This document shows positions 46,001 to 54,557 of a DNA stretch of 64,000 bases, piece by piece. Location: the NCBI GenBank assembly GCA_029942245.1, contig JAOZTN010000001.1:13766-77765 (forward strand), given 5' to 3'. The notes below the pieces were generated by a model. That model was not told the origin of the DNA. It saw only the letters and a list, made by a program, of their open reading frames with translations, and made no database searches. The stretch comes from B18-G4 sp003648575. Its GTDB lineage: Bacteria; Bacteroidota; Bacteroidia; Bacteroidales; B18-G4. Within the stretch, counting starts at the first letter, position 1; each line of letters opens with the position of its first letter. The position numbers and the translations under genes are program-made.

Positions 46001-46044
46001 GCCATTTTAACTGAAAAAATTAACACCTAATAAAAAGAACGGAC

Positions 46045-47547
46045 ATGAAAAAATTATTATCCACGCTGCTTTTTCTCTTCGTCGTAGCCATCCTGAGTGC
46101 GCAGACTGACGTCTATCCTCCTTCATTGATGGAGCCGGAAGATGCCAGGGAAGGCCTGATGCCCGATGTAATCCTTAACTGGGCAGCTGTTGGCGGATCC
46201 GGCGGCACCGTTGAATATGAAGTACAACTCGACGTTACCGATGCATTCACCAGTGCGCATACTTTTGATAAAAGCCAGCTCAGTGGCTTGCAGATGCAAG
46301 ACCTGCTCTTCGGGCAAACCTATTACTGGAGAGTCAGGGCATATGAAGGCACTGATGTATCCGATTGGTCAGCAGTCTGGTCTTTTACCATCTTTGAAAC
46401 TATCGTCCTTCTGAAGCCTAACAATCCCTCAGCAGGTGCAGATGTCAATGTAGAGCTCAAAGCAAAAAGTTCTATCGGTGCAGGAAGTTCATCCATCCCG
46501 ATATCAGGTATCATTGTGTATGAGTTTGAAGCAGACACCTCCATGAACTTTGACAGTGATCTCCTCTTCGAGGGACACAGCGATACAAGCTTCGTCAACA
46601 CCACTTTTCTCCACTTTGGTGAAACGTATTACTGGCATGCCAGGGTAAGACATGCTGCTGACACTTGTATATGGTCTGAAGTATGGAGCTTTGAGACAGA
46701 ATTTGCTCCGAAACTTCAGAAACCGCTGGATGGTTCAACAGACCAGGGCCTCGAGAATGAATTAAAATGGAAACCGATTGAAGGTGTTGTTGATTATGAA
46801 GTGCAGATCGCAGATAATGATGCCTTCACAGGTGCACACTCAGCAATCGTTGAACACGGATTTGAATATGTCACCGATGGCTATCTAACCTTTGGAACGG
46901 AATATTTCTGGAGGGTACGTGCGAATCATGCTACTGATACTTCAGACTGGGCTGCACCATTTACATTTACAACCATCAGCACAGTACTCCTTGATAAACC
47001 GGATGATGAAGAAATGGATGTCAGCATCCTTCCTTTACTTGAATGGGAAGAGGTCTCCGGTGTTGATTTTTATCAGGTACAGTATAACAATACAAACAAT
47101 TTCGATGATCCATGTTGTGATGAAACAGTTGAAGGAACTGATAACTTTTTCCAGGTAGTCTTTATCCTTGACTATAATACCACCTTCTACTGGCGTGCCC
47201 GTACAATGCAAGGCATCGACACTACTGTATGGAGTGATGTCTGGAGTTTTACCACCAGGCCCATCGACTTTGGTATTGATGAAGCATTTGATGCAAATAA
47301 CATTAAGATCTATCCGAACCCAAGTAATGGCAAACTCTATATCAACATCGACGGAGACAGAAATGAGGAAGTCAGTGTACGTATTATGGACATGCTTGGA
47401 CAGGTACATATCGAAGAAAATGTAATCTTCGGACAGGGCAACACCAGCAAGATGTTTGACCTGAACAACTTTGCCAATGGATTATACATTGTGAAACTGA
47501 CACAAGGTGATCATAGCTATTCACATAAGATTACAGTACACAAATAG
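46045..47547 (+). CDS. Secreted fibronectin-III-like protein with T9SS sorting domain
   Basis: The 500-residue protein has a signal peptide (MKKLLSTLLFLFVVAILSAQ) and four repeats of about 90-100 residues. Each ends in motifs like YYWRVRAYEGTDVSDWSAVWSFTI, YYWHARVRHAADTCIWSEVWSFE and YFWRVRANHATDTSDWAAPFTFT, the pattern of fibronectin type III-like domains in Bacteroidota surface proteins. The C-terminal sorting domain reads KIYPNPSNGKLYIN and ends HKITVHK. It is in the same orientation as the propeller gene and is closed by a strong terminator. Confidence 0.88.
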   Translation: MKKLLSTLLFLFVVAILSAQTDVYPPSLMEPEDAREGLMPDVILNWAAVGGSGGTVEYEVQLDVTDAFTSAHTFDKSQLSGLQMQDLLFGQTYYWRVRAYEGTDVSDWSAVWSFTIFETIVLLKPNNPSAGADVNVELKAKSSIGAGSSSIPISGIIVYEFEADTSMNFDSDLLFEGHSDTSFVNTTFLHFGETYYWHARVRHAADTCIWSEVWSFETEFAPKLQKPLDGSTDQGLENELKWKPIEGVVDYEVQIADNDAFTGAHSAIVEHGFEYVTDGYLTFGTEYFWRVRANHATDTSDWAAPFTFTTISTVLLDKPDDEEMDVSILPLLEWEEVSGVDFYQVQYNNTNNFDDPCCDETVEGTDNFFQVVFILDYNTTFYWRARTMQGIDTTVWSDVWSFTTRPIDFGIDEAFDANNIKIYPNPSNGKLYINIDGDRNEEVSVRIMDMLGQVHIEENVIFGQGNTSKMFDLNNFANGLYIVKLTQGDHSYSHKITVHK

Positions 47548-47573
47548 CATCCATTACCAAACCAAAAACTAAG

Positions 47574-47602
47574 AAGCCCTGCATTTGCGGGGCTTTTTTT
47601 TA
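47574..47602 (+). terminator. Terminator after the fibronectin-like gene
   Basis: AAGCCCTGC / GCGGGGCTT form a stem with one mismatched or bulged position and an ATTT loop, followed by T8. It lies between convergent genes, abutting the stop of the downstream minus-strand gene. Confidence 0.88.
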
Positions 47603-47603
47603 T

Positions 47604-48401
47604 TTAGTCGTAACGCTTACCGAAGGTGATTCCGATATAAAATGTAATAAAGAATGATTGGTCCGGGTTAAATGCCATGATCTCAACCGGAATGGGATAG
47701 TAGTCGATATTGGCACCCACCTCCACTGCCTTGATGGATGAGTTATAATTTCCGTACTCAAAGTTTAATCCCACCTTAGCATACACGCCTGGATGAAGCT
47801 GTGTATTTTCTATGCCATTGGTGAAAGGGGCCCGTCCATAGATATTGTCCAGACCATGGATCTCGGGATTATACCTTTCAATGTCGACAGTATAATCGTC
47901 ATTATCGGGCGTAAAATTCAAGATATACAGGTATACCGGTTTAGCAAAAGCCAGCGAAAACCCTGCGGTGTATACCAGGCGTAGCTCTATCCCTCCCCAA
48001 TAAGGCTTTCGGTTCAGCAGGCGTTTGATCCCGATTCCTGCACGCAGTATATACATGTGGTTGAGCTTCCCGTATACATAGCTCTTGGCATTGTTGAAAT
48101 AAGGGTTGAGTGTTTTTATCTGCTTGGGAGACTTCAGGCTAACAATCTCAATTTCCCAGTTCAGCGATTTGAAATAACTCAGGTTATGTCCCTTCCTGAA
48201 ATGAAGACCCCATCCTCTGGAGTGCAATATGATCCCTCCGGCAAATTCATTTCTGAGCAATACACGATCAGAGATTGAATCGTACACCGGCTCGTGTTCT
48301 TTTTTCTTACTTTCCTCTGCCTGCTCCTGTTCCTGAGCACATACAAAAAGACCCGCCATGAGCAGGAGGGTCAACAATATTATATATTTAATAAAGGCCA
48401 T
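47604..48401 (-). CDS. Exported protein of unknown function, probable outer-membrane beta-structure
   Basis: The 265-residue protein has a signal peptide (MAFIKYIILLTLLLMAGLFVCA), then a charged stretch and alternating hydrophobic strands (GIILHSRGWGLHFRKGHNLSYF, GIELRLVYTAGFSLAFA). It ends with an aromatic strand FFITFYIGITFGKRYD, which suggests an outer-membrane barrel or barrel-associated protein. I do not recognise the family. It is read after the small lipoprotein gene on the same strand, 66 bp downstream, and both may share one promoter. Confidence 0.8.
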   Translation of the reverse strand: MAFIKYIILLTLLLMAGLFVCAQEQEQAEESKKKEHEPVYDSISDRVLLRNEFAGGIILHSRGWGLHFRKGHNLSYFKSLNWEIEIVSLKSPKQIKTLNPYFNNAKSYVYGKLNHMYILRAGIGIKRLLNRKPYWGGIELRLVYTAGFSLAFAKPVYLYILNFTPDNDDYTVDIERYNPEIHGLDNIYGRAPFTNGIENTQLHPGVYAKVGLNFEYGNYNSSIKAVEVGANIDYYPIPVEIMAFNPDQSFFITFYIGITFGKRYD

Positions 48402-48467
48402 CGGTCAAGAAATCCGGGAGATATTCTGGATCTGTTTGCTGCACCCCGGAAACAGCTAATCTATAGC

Positions 48468-48608
48468 CTAATAATTCGATTGCTTCTGGTACTTATAATT
48501 TTCTCCATAAGCCGCACAGCGTTCATTCGACTGGCATGCGGTAGCAAATAATACAAAAAGGACCACTGCAGAGGTGACTATTAGGACTTTTTTAATAATT
48601 TTAGTCAT
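48468..48608 (-). CDS. Small lipoprotein (46 residues)
   Basis: The sequence reads MTKIIKKVLIVTSAVVLFVL followed by FATACQSNERCAAYGENYKY and QKQSNY. A basic N-terminus, a hydrophobic stretch and a lipobox FATAC put the lipidated Cys near residue 25, leaving a mature peptide of about 22 residues with a second Cys. It is preceded by a good promoter (48634-48666) 26 bp upstream, and the frame is closed on both sides. Function unknown. Small lipoproteins with a CxAY...Y end are common in the phylum. Confidence 0.75.
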   Translation of the reverse strand: MTKIIKKVLIVTSAVVLFVLFATACQSNERCAAYGENYKYQKQSNY

Positions 48609-48633
48609 GATATATGATTCAGGTATTTGCACA

Positions 48634-48666
48634 CAAATATAAACTCATTTTCATAATATTAACAAA
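48634..48666 (-). promoter_or_regulatory. Promoter of the small lipoprotein gene
   Basis: On the minus strand TTTG (48666-48663) is followed after 21 bp by TATATTTG (48641-48634), matching the Bacteroidota promoter consensus. The match supports the small gene as real. Confidence 0.65.
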
Positions 48667-48710
48667 TAAAATGAGATATTGTTGTTCACGGCCTATGTTA
48701 AACATTCATT

Positions 48711-49397
48711 ATGAGCACATCAAAGCTTAACCCTGAGATAGAAAACAGCTGGAAGGAAATCCTGATGCCGGAGTTCAATGCTGATTACTTTGCCAGTCTT
48801 AAGACATTTTTGCTGGAAGAAAAGGCGAAATATGTGGTCTATCCACCCGGAAAGCTAATCTTTTCAGCATTCGACCATACCCCTTACGATGAAGTCAGGG
48901 TGGTGATCATCGGTCAGGACCCATACCACGGAGAAGGCCAGGCCCATGGCCTCTGCTTTTCTGTCCCTCCGGGGATTCGTAAGCCACCCTCTCTCGTAAA
49001 TATTTTCAAGGAAATACATGATGACCTTGGGATCCCCATCCCGCAAGGCGGAAATCTCTCCAAATGGGCAACACAGGGGGTACTGCTCCTCAATGCAACC
49101 CTCACGGTAAGGGCAAACACTGCCGGCTCACATCAGAACAAGGGCTGGGAAGAGTTTACCGATGCCGTGATCATGAAACTTTCGGAAGAAAAAAGTGGAC
49201 TGATTTTCATGTTGTGGGGTAATTATGCCATTGCCAAGAAGGTACTGATCGATCCCGGGAAGCACCATATCCTGACCTCTGTCCACCCCTCCCCTTTTTC
49301 TGCCCGGAATGGATTTTTTGGTTGCAAACATTTCTCGATGACGAACGAGATACTGCGGGGGCAGGGAAAAGCTGAAATCAACTGGCGAACAGAATAA
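48711..49397 (+). CDS. ung: Uracil-DNA glycosylase
   Basis: This enzyme removes uracil from DNA in base-excision repair. The 228-residue protein has the family-1 active site GQDPYHG (68-74, catalytic Asp70), the uracil-recognition PPSLVNIFKEI and GVLLLNATLTVR segments, and the catalytic His in SVHPSPFSARNGFFGCKHFS. Length and motifs are typical. No strong promoter box is visible. Confidence 0.97.
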   Translation: MSTSKLNPEIENSWKEILMPEFNADYFASLKTFLLEEKAKYVVYPPGKLIFSAFDHTPYDEVRVVIIGQDPYHGEGQAHGLCFSVPPGIRKPPSLVNIFKEIHDDLGIPIPQGGNLSKWATQGVLLLNATLTVRANTAGSHQNKGWEEFTDAVIMKLSEEKSGLIFMLWGNYAIAKKVLIDPGKHHILTSVHPSPFSARNGFFGCKHFSMTNEILRGQGKAEINWRTE

Positions 49398-49437
49398 GTC
49401 TACTTTGGCATCGTTCTTTCACTGATAAGCGCACAAC

Positions 49438-51177
49438 TTGAGACGTATCATATCCATATTAATCCTTTTCCTTCTCTTTATTGCTGTTTCCGGGCAGGAA
49501 CTAAGTCTTGAGATCCTTCCGGCCGACAGCAGTACCTCCAGAAGTATCAAGCGGCTCAATTATAACTCCGGCCCGGCGGGCAAACTGGCTGCCAGGCAGG
49601 AAATGAACAGAGTACTTGAATATTATTTCGAAAAGGGGTATATCACAGCCAGCATCGACTCTATATATGAAGATTCTGTGAGCATGACCGGATGGTTGAG
49701 AATAGGTGAAATATACAATATGTCCGTTATACGCCCCGGAAATATTCCGGAAGAAGTTCTGAGGCAGAGTAACTATAAGGAGAGGTTATATTCCGACAGG
49801 CCCTTTACCATCAATGAGGTGAATACCCTGACTGAAAATATTCTTACATATTGTGAAGACCATGGATATCCTTTTGCATCGGTAAAGCTCGACAGCATCA
49901 GCATATCAGCAGACAAGAATATCAGTGCCAGTCTGAACATAAGCATGAATCAGCAGGTCACCATCGATACTGTGATCGTAAAAGGGAATTCGAAATTACA
50001 CCGAAAGTTTATCCGTAATTATTTCAATATCAAGCAGGGCGATCTTTATAATGAGTCCCGGATTGCAAGGGTTGGTGATAAACTGCAAAGTCTGCCTTTT
50101 GTAAGTGTGATCAGATCGCATGAAGTGGTGTTCATCGATAATAAAGCAAAGCTGATCCTGTACATCGATAAGAAGAGGGCCAGTCAGTTTGATGGGATAC
50201 TGGGGATTGCACCCAATGATGATGTGGACGGGAAGCTCCTCCTCACCGGCGACATCAAACTAAAGCTGCTAAATGCCTTTAACCGAGGTGAGTTGATCGA
50301 CTTCAACTGGCGGAAGTTGGAAGCGCAGAGCCAGGACCTTCAATTTCACTTTAACTTCCCATTCCTTTTCAATACGCCCTTCGGAGTGGATTATAAATTG
50401 TATCTGTATAAAAAGGACACCTCCTATCTCACCCTCACGAATAATATCGGAGTACAGCTACTCTTCAATGGCTACAATCATGTGAAGGCATTTTATGAAA
50501 ATCAACGTTCAAATCTACTGAGTACCAGCGGCCTGGAATTTGCCACTACCCTGCCTGAGTATGCTGATGTGACAACAAGCCTTTATGGGCTGGGGATGGA
50601 TTTCAGCAGGCTTGATTACCGCTATAATCCTCAGCGAGGTTTCCGTTTTGATATGGGTGGTGCTATCGGATCGAAAAAGATAAGGGAAAATGCCAATGTG
50701 AACCCTGCCTTGTACGATAGCATCCCCCTGAACAGCACGCTTTACAGGTTGCAGCTTAATGCTGCAGGTTTTATTCCACTATTCCGTCGCAGCACTTTGA
50801 TGATAGGTAACCAGACAGGATTCCTGGAGAATGAAAACCTATTCGATAATGAGCTGTTTCGCATCGGTGGACTGAAAACCTTACGAGGCTTCGATGAGCA
50901 ATCGATCACCGCTTCGATCTACTCCATCTTTACACTTGAATTCCGTTACCTTTTCGATGTGAACTCATACTTTCAGCTCTTTGTGGATGGCGCCTACTAT
51001 GAGCGCAATGCCAATTCAGGCTATTTCAAAGACACCCCCTATGGGCTCGGTGTAGGGGTGAATTTTGAGACCCGGGCAGGGATTTTTGCACTCAGCTACG
51101 CCCTTGGTAGTCGCGACGGGCAGCCCCTTCAGTTCAAATCGGCCAAGATACACTTCGGCCTCACGGCTCGTTTCTAA
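49438..51177 (+). CDS. Omp85/TamA-like outer-membrane barrel protein
   Basis: The 579-residue protein starts at TTG (49438), the only start codon ahead of a proper signal peptide (MRRIISILILFLLFIAVSGQ); an in-frame stop lies just upstream. POTRA-like regions occupy about 60-240 (FTINEVNTLTENILTYCEDHGYPFASVKL; VKGNSKLHRKFIRNYFNIKQGDLYNES). The C-terminal half is barrel-like, with FRIGGLKTLRGFDEQSI, matching the lid-loop/VRGF-type segment (here LRGF), and ends in aromatic strands (IHFGLTARF). Compared with BamA it is short, nearer to TamA or other Omp85-family members. Substrate unknown. Confidence 0.85.
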   Translation: MRRIISILILFLLFIAVSGQELSLEILPADSSTSRSIKRLNYNSGPAGKLAARQEMNRVLEYYFEKGYITASIDSIYEDSVSMTGWLRIGEIYNMSVIRPGNIPEEVLRQSNYKERLYSDRPFTINEVNTLTENILTYCEDHGYPFASVKLDSISISADKNISASLNISMNQQVTIDTVIVKGNSKLHRKFIRNYFNIKQGDLYNESRIARVGDKLQSLPFVSVIRSHEVVFIDNKAKLILYIDKKRASQFDGILGIAPNDDVDGKLLLTGDIKLKLLNAFNRGELIDFNWRKLEAQSQDLQFHFNFPFLFNTPFGVDYKLYLYKKDTSYLTLTNNIGVQLLFNGYNHVKAFYENQRSNLLSTSGLEFATTLPEYADVTTSLYGLGMDFSRLDYRYNPQRGFRFDMGGAIGSKKIRENANVNPALYDSIPLNSTLYRLQLNAAGFIPLFRRSTLMIGNQTGFLENENLFDNELFRIGGLKTLRGFDEQSITASIYSIFTLEFRYLFDVNSYFQLFVDGAYYERNANSGYFKDTPYGLGVGVNFETRAGIFALSYALGSRDGQPLQFKSAKIHFGLTARF

Positions 51178-51288
51178 TACCTTATAAAAAAGATCTGCCA
51201 AAATGAAGAGGTCACATATGTATAATAATTATTATGTAGGTTCTTTTTTTACTATCTTGCGCCTGATTTATTAACCAAATTGTGCACA

Positions 51289-52503
51289 ATGAAGAAACTT
51301 ACACTATTTATTTTTCTAGTAGCGATCTTCGGCTGGGCTGCCTTCGCCGGTGGCTATCAGGTAAGATTGCAAGGTCAGAAGCAGACGGGGATGGGATTAA
51401 TTGGTTCCCCCTTTGCACTGGGCGCCAGCAGTATTTTTTATAACCCGGGAGGCCTATCCATGATGGATACCAAATTCAGCTTCTCAGTTGGTGCCAGCGC
51501 CATTATGGCCAATGCGACATTCCAGAAAAATGCCACAAATTACCAGGCCGCAACTGACAATCCAATGGGTACACCCTTCTATTTTTATGGGGCCGGAATG
51601 ATCACCGATAAACTGTCGGTTGGTCTCGGGATTTACACTCCCTTTGGTAGTTCAGCCAAATGGGATGACGCCTGGGCAGGAAGGTATCTTATCCAGAATA
51701 TTTCCCTTCAGGCAATTTATATTCAACCTACTATTGGCTATAAAATTAATGATATCATATCATTGGGAGCCGGTTTTGTATATGCATATGGAAAAGTTGA
51801 GCTTGCCAAAGCCCTTGCATATAACGATAACTCAACAGCTGAGTTGAGCGGAACAACAGGAAGCATCGGATACAACGTAGGTGTGATGGTCAGGCCAACC
51901 GAAAAACTGAGTATCGGCCTCGACTATCGTTCAGAGATCATTATGAAAGTTGAAGGTGGAGATGCCACATTTAAGGTGCCACAATCGCTTTCTACAACCG
52001 TACCTGCAAGCAACAAATTCAATGCAGAGCTTCCTATGCCTGCTAACTTCGATCTTGGTATTTCATATGCCTTCAATGAAAAGTTCATGCTTGCCCTTGA
52101 AATGAACTATGTGTTCTGGAGCGTATACGAAGACCTTACTTTTACATTTGAAGAGAAAAATGATCTTCTGGGTTCTGTGAATCCAAGAAATTATAAGAAT
52201 ACCATTATTGGCCGTATCGGAGCACAATACACCCTGAATGAAATGTTTGCTTTCAGGGCAGGGCTTTATTATGACCCCTCACCAACGGATGATGACTATT
52301 TCACACCGGAAACAGTCAGCCTGAATACAGTTGGATGGACACTCGGTGTGAGCATCGTACCAGTGAAGGGCCTGAGCATCGACCTTTCCTACATACAACT
52401 GCACGGACTGGAAACAGAGAAACAGTACAAGCCGGATAACTTCGGCGGAAAGTACAAGGTTATCACTGCTATTCCTGGCCTGGGGGTAAGTTATAATTTT
52501 TAA
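51289..52503 (+). CDS. FadL/OmpP1/TodX-family outer-membrane transport protein
   Basis: The 404-residue protein (from ATG 51289; a TTG three codons earlier is less likely) has a signal peptide (MKKLTLFIFLVAIFGWAAFA). It shows the FadL N-terminal hatch pattern GSPFALGASSIFYNPGGLSMM. The remainder is antiparallel strand-like, including GAGMITDKLSVGLGIYTPFG, and ends PGLGVSYNF. FadL proteins take up long-chain fatty acids or other hydrophobic compounds. The next gene encodes an SGNH hydrolase lipoprotein 19 bp downstream, suggesting joint release and uptake of lipid-like substrates. Confidence 0.9.
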   Translation: MKKLTLFIFLVAIFGWAAFAGGYQVRLQGQKQTGMGLIGSPFALGASSIFYNPGGLSMMDTKFSFSVGASAIMANATFQKNATNYQAATDNPMGTPFYFYGAGMITDKLSVGLGIYTPFGSSAKWDDAWAGRYLIQNISLQAIYIQPTIGYKINDIISLGAGFVYAYGKVELAKALAYNDNSTAELSGTTGSIGYNVGVMVRPTEKLSIGLDYRSEIIMKVEGGDATFKVPQSLSTTVPASNKFNAELPMPANFDLGISYAFNEKFMLALEMNYVFWSVYEDLTFTFEEKNDLLGSVNPRNYKNTIIGRIGAQYTLNEMFAFRAGLYYDPSPTDDDYFTPETVSLNTVGWTLGVSIVPVKGLSIDLSYIQLHGLETEKQYKPDNFGGKYKVITAIPGLGVSYNF

Positions 52504-52522
52504 TCCTTAAACGAAAAAAGCC

Positions 52523-53878
52523 ATGAAACTGAAATATTATATATTCATATTTATGCTCGCATCGATTGCTTCCTGTAAGCCTGAGATAGACGAGTTTACA
52601 CCCGCCAAGGGAGGAGCTGACTTTACAGCTTACCTCGCTGTAGGTAATTCACTAAGTGCAGGATATGCAGATGGTGCCCTTTATAAATCAGGGCAAGAGG
52701 CTTCTTTTACTAATATCCTGGCCACACAATTTAAAACTGTAGGCGGTGGTGACTTCAAACAACCACTTATGGTTGATGATTTTGGTGTAGGATTTTCAGG
52801 TGCTACGCCAGTGCCTAAGTTTGTTCTCGGACCTTCCACCGACTGTAACGACGTAACCAGTTTGGCACCGATACGGGCCCCGGTAGCGGTTGATCCTGCA
52901 AATTTTCTACCTATAGCAGCAGCAGGTCCATATAACAACATAGCAGTACCCGGAGTAAAATCATTTCACTTCTTCTTCGATCAGCTGGCTATGGTTAATC
53001 CTTATTACAGCCGCTTTGCACCGGATGCAAACACTCCCCTTATTAACCTGACCGCTGGAATAGATGCAAGTTTCTTTACTCTCTGGGTAGGAGGAAATGA
53101 CGCACTTTCTTATGCCACTGCAGGAGGAGCGTCGGATTCATTAACGAATCCAGCAATGTTTGATCAACTCTATAACGGCATTGTCCAGGCATGTATCGTA
53201 AACCAACCCGGCGTTTATGATGAAGCTAAGGGAGCCGTAGCCAATATTCCTGATATCATGTCAGCACCATTTTTTACATTGATGAGCGGCAAGATACCCT
53301 ATAATGCATTGGTGTTAACAGCTGATCAGGCAGCAGGACTTACTTTCCTCTACACTGCCTATGGATATCCTGATTTTGTTTTTGAGGAAGGCCCTAACCC
53401 ATGGGTTGTAGAAAACTCTGACGGCACATGGGGAAGAATGACAGCAGATGATCGCTTTATCATGACAGTCCCTTCTGATTCAATACAATGTCACGGTATG
53501 GGTGTTGCAAGTCCCACGACTCAGACTCCGTTCCCCATTCCTCATAAATATATCCTGGATAAAGCAGAGATCGCTGATATCAGGTATCACGTCGACCAGT
53601 ACAATGCTACTATCTTAAATGCGGCAACTACCTTTAATCTGGCGCATGTTGATATGAACCAGGTTATGAAGGATGTGCAAACAGGGATTACTATGGATGG
53701 TGTTACTTTCACAGCAACATTTGTTCAGGGAAATACCTTCTCTCTTGACGGAATTCATCTTACCCCGGCAGGAAATGCCCTGGCAGCATACTATTTTATT
53801 GAGGCTATCAACAAAACTTATGGAGCTACTATCCCACAGGTGATAGTAACAGATTACGGTGCTGTTCAGTACCCATAA
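52523..53878 (+). CDS. SGNH/GDSL-type hydrolase lipoprotein
   Basis: The 451-residue protein has a lipoprotein signal (MKLKYYIFIFMLASIASC, lipidated Cys18). SGNH blocks are visible: block I as YLAVGNSLSAGYADG with the nucleophile Ser, block III GGNDAL, and block V DGIHLTPAGNALAAYY with the catalytic His and its Asp partner. The usual GDS of block I is GNS here. A long insert of about 300 residues separates the blocks. It is probably an outer-membrane-anchored esterase or lipase acting with the FadL porin before it. Substrate unknown. Confidence 0.85.
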   Translation: MKLKYYIFIFMLASIASCKPEIDEFTPAKGGADFTAYLAVGNSLSAGYADGALYKSGQEASFTNILATQFKTVGGGDFKQPLMVDDFGVGFSGATPVPKFVLGPSTDCNDVTSLAPIRAPVAVDPANFLPIAAAGPYNNIAVPGVKSFHFFFDQLAMVNPYYSRFAPDANTPLINLTAGIDASFFTLWVGGNDALSYATAGGASDSLTNPAMFDQLYNGIVQACIVNQPGVYDEAKGAVANIPDIMSAPFFTLMSGKIPYNALVLTADQAAGLTFLYTAYGYPDFVFEEGPNPWVVENSDGTWGRMTADDRFIMTVPSDSIQCHGMGVASPTTQTPFPIPHKYILDKAEIADIRYHVDQYNATILNAATTFNLAHVDMNQVMKDVQTGITMDGVTFTATFVQGNTFSLDGIHLTPAGNALAAYYFIEAINKTYGATIPQVIVTDYGAVQYP

Positions 53879-53926
53879 GGAAAAATAATATTACATCAGC
53901 CCATCAGGGCGCTGATTTATTATAAA

Positions 53927-53961
53927 GGGAGAGATCGTCAGAAGATGGTCTCTCCTTTTTT
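53927..53961 (+). terminator. Terminator after the SGNH hydrolase gene
   Basis: GGAGAGA (53928-53934) pairs with TCTCTCC (53949-53955), followed by T6. It ends just before the rdgB promoter box. Confidence 0.7.
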
Positions 53962-53962
53962 A

Positions 53963-53970
53963 TAACTTTG
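53963..53970 (+). promoter_or_regulatory. -7 box directly before rdgB
   Basis: TAACTTTG is an exact TAnnTTTG match ending 4 bp before the rdgB ATG at 53975. If used, transcription would start at or within a few bases of the start codon, giving a leaderless or nearly leaderless mRNA. The -33 region overlaps the preceding terminator. Confidence 0.4.
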
Positions 53971-53974
53971 GCTC

Positions 53975-54556
53975 ATGTCAGAGATCATTGTATTTGCCAC
54001 CAATAATTCCCATAAACTTCTGGAGATCAAGAGCATTATGCCTGAAGGCTTTGATGTATTGGGATTAAAAGATATCGGATGCACTACCGATATTCCGGAA
54101 ACAGCCCTGAGCCTGGAGGGGAATGCCGATATCAAGTCGCTATATGTTTACGAAAACTTTGGACGGGACTGCTTTGCAGACGATACGGGATTAGAAGTAA
54201 ATGCTCTCAATGGCGATCCGGGGGTATTCTCTGCCAGGTACGCCGGTGAAGATGGCAATGCTGAAAGAAACATCGATAAGCTGCTGAGTGAGCTGGCGGG
54301 TATTCAGGATCGGAAGGCTCGCTTCAGGACCGTCATCTCTCTGGTCATCAAAGGGGAGATCAAGCATTTTGAAGGTATTGTTGAAGGACAGATACTAACG
54401 GAAAGAAGAGGAAAGGATGGATTTGGTTATGATCCTGTTTTCCTGCCGGATGGACATGAGTTTAGCTTTGCAGAAATGGATCTGGAACTAAAAAACAGTA
54501 TCAGCCACCGCGGGAGGGCTGTCAGAAAACTTATTGAATGCCTGGGGAGCCTCTGA
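53975..54556 (+). CDS. rdgB: XTP/dITP diphosphatase (non-canonical purine NTP pyrophosphatase)
   Basis: This housecleaning enzyme hydrolyses dITP, ITP and XTP to prevent their incorporation into nucleic acids. The 193-residue protein has the Ham1/RdgB motifs FATNNSHKLLEI, FADDTGLEVNAL, PGVFSARYAG, and the C-terminal GFGYDPVF and SHRGRAVRKL. Length is typical. It is convergent with ddl, whose stop lies 1 bp away. Confidence 0.96.
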   Translation: MSEIIVFATNNSHKLLEIKSIMPEGFDVLGLKDIGCTTDIPETALSLEGNADIKSLYVYENFGRDCFADDTGLEVNALNGDPGVFSARYAGEDGNAERNIDKLLSELAGIQDRKARFRTVISLVIKGEIKHFEGIVEGQILTERRGKDGFGYDPVFLPDGHEFSFAEMDLELKNSISHRGRAVRKLIECLGSL

Positions 54557-54557
54557 A

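Noticed and set aside
48294..48551. 85-codon plus-strand frame over the small lipoprotein region
   Set aside because: It overlaps the signal peptide region of the 265-residue gene and the lipoprotein gene on the other strand, both of which have better support.
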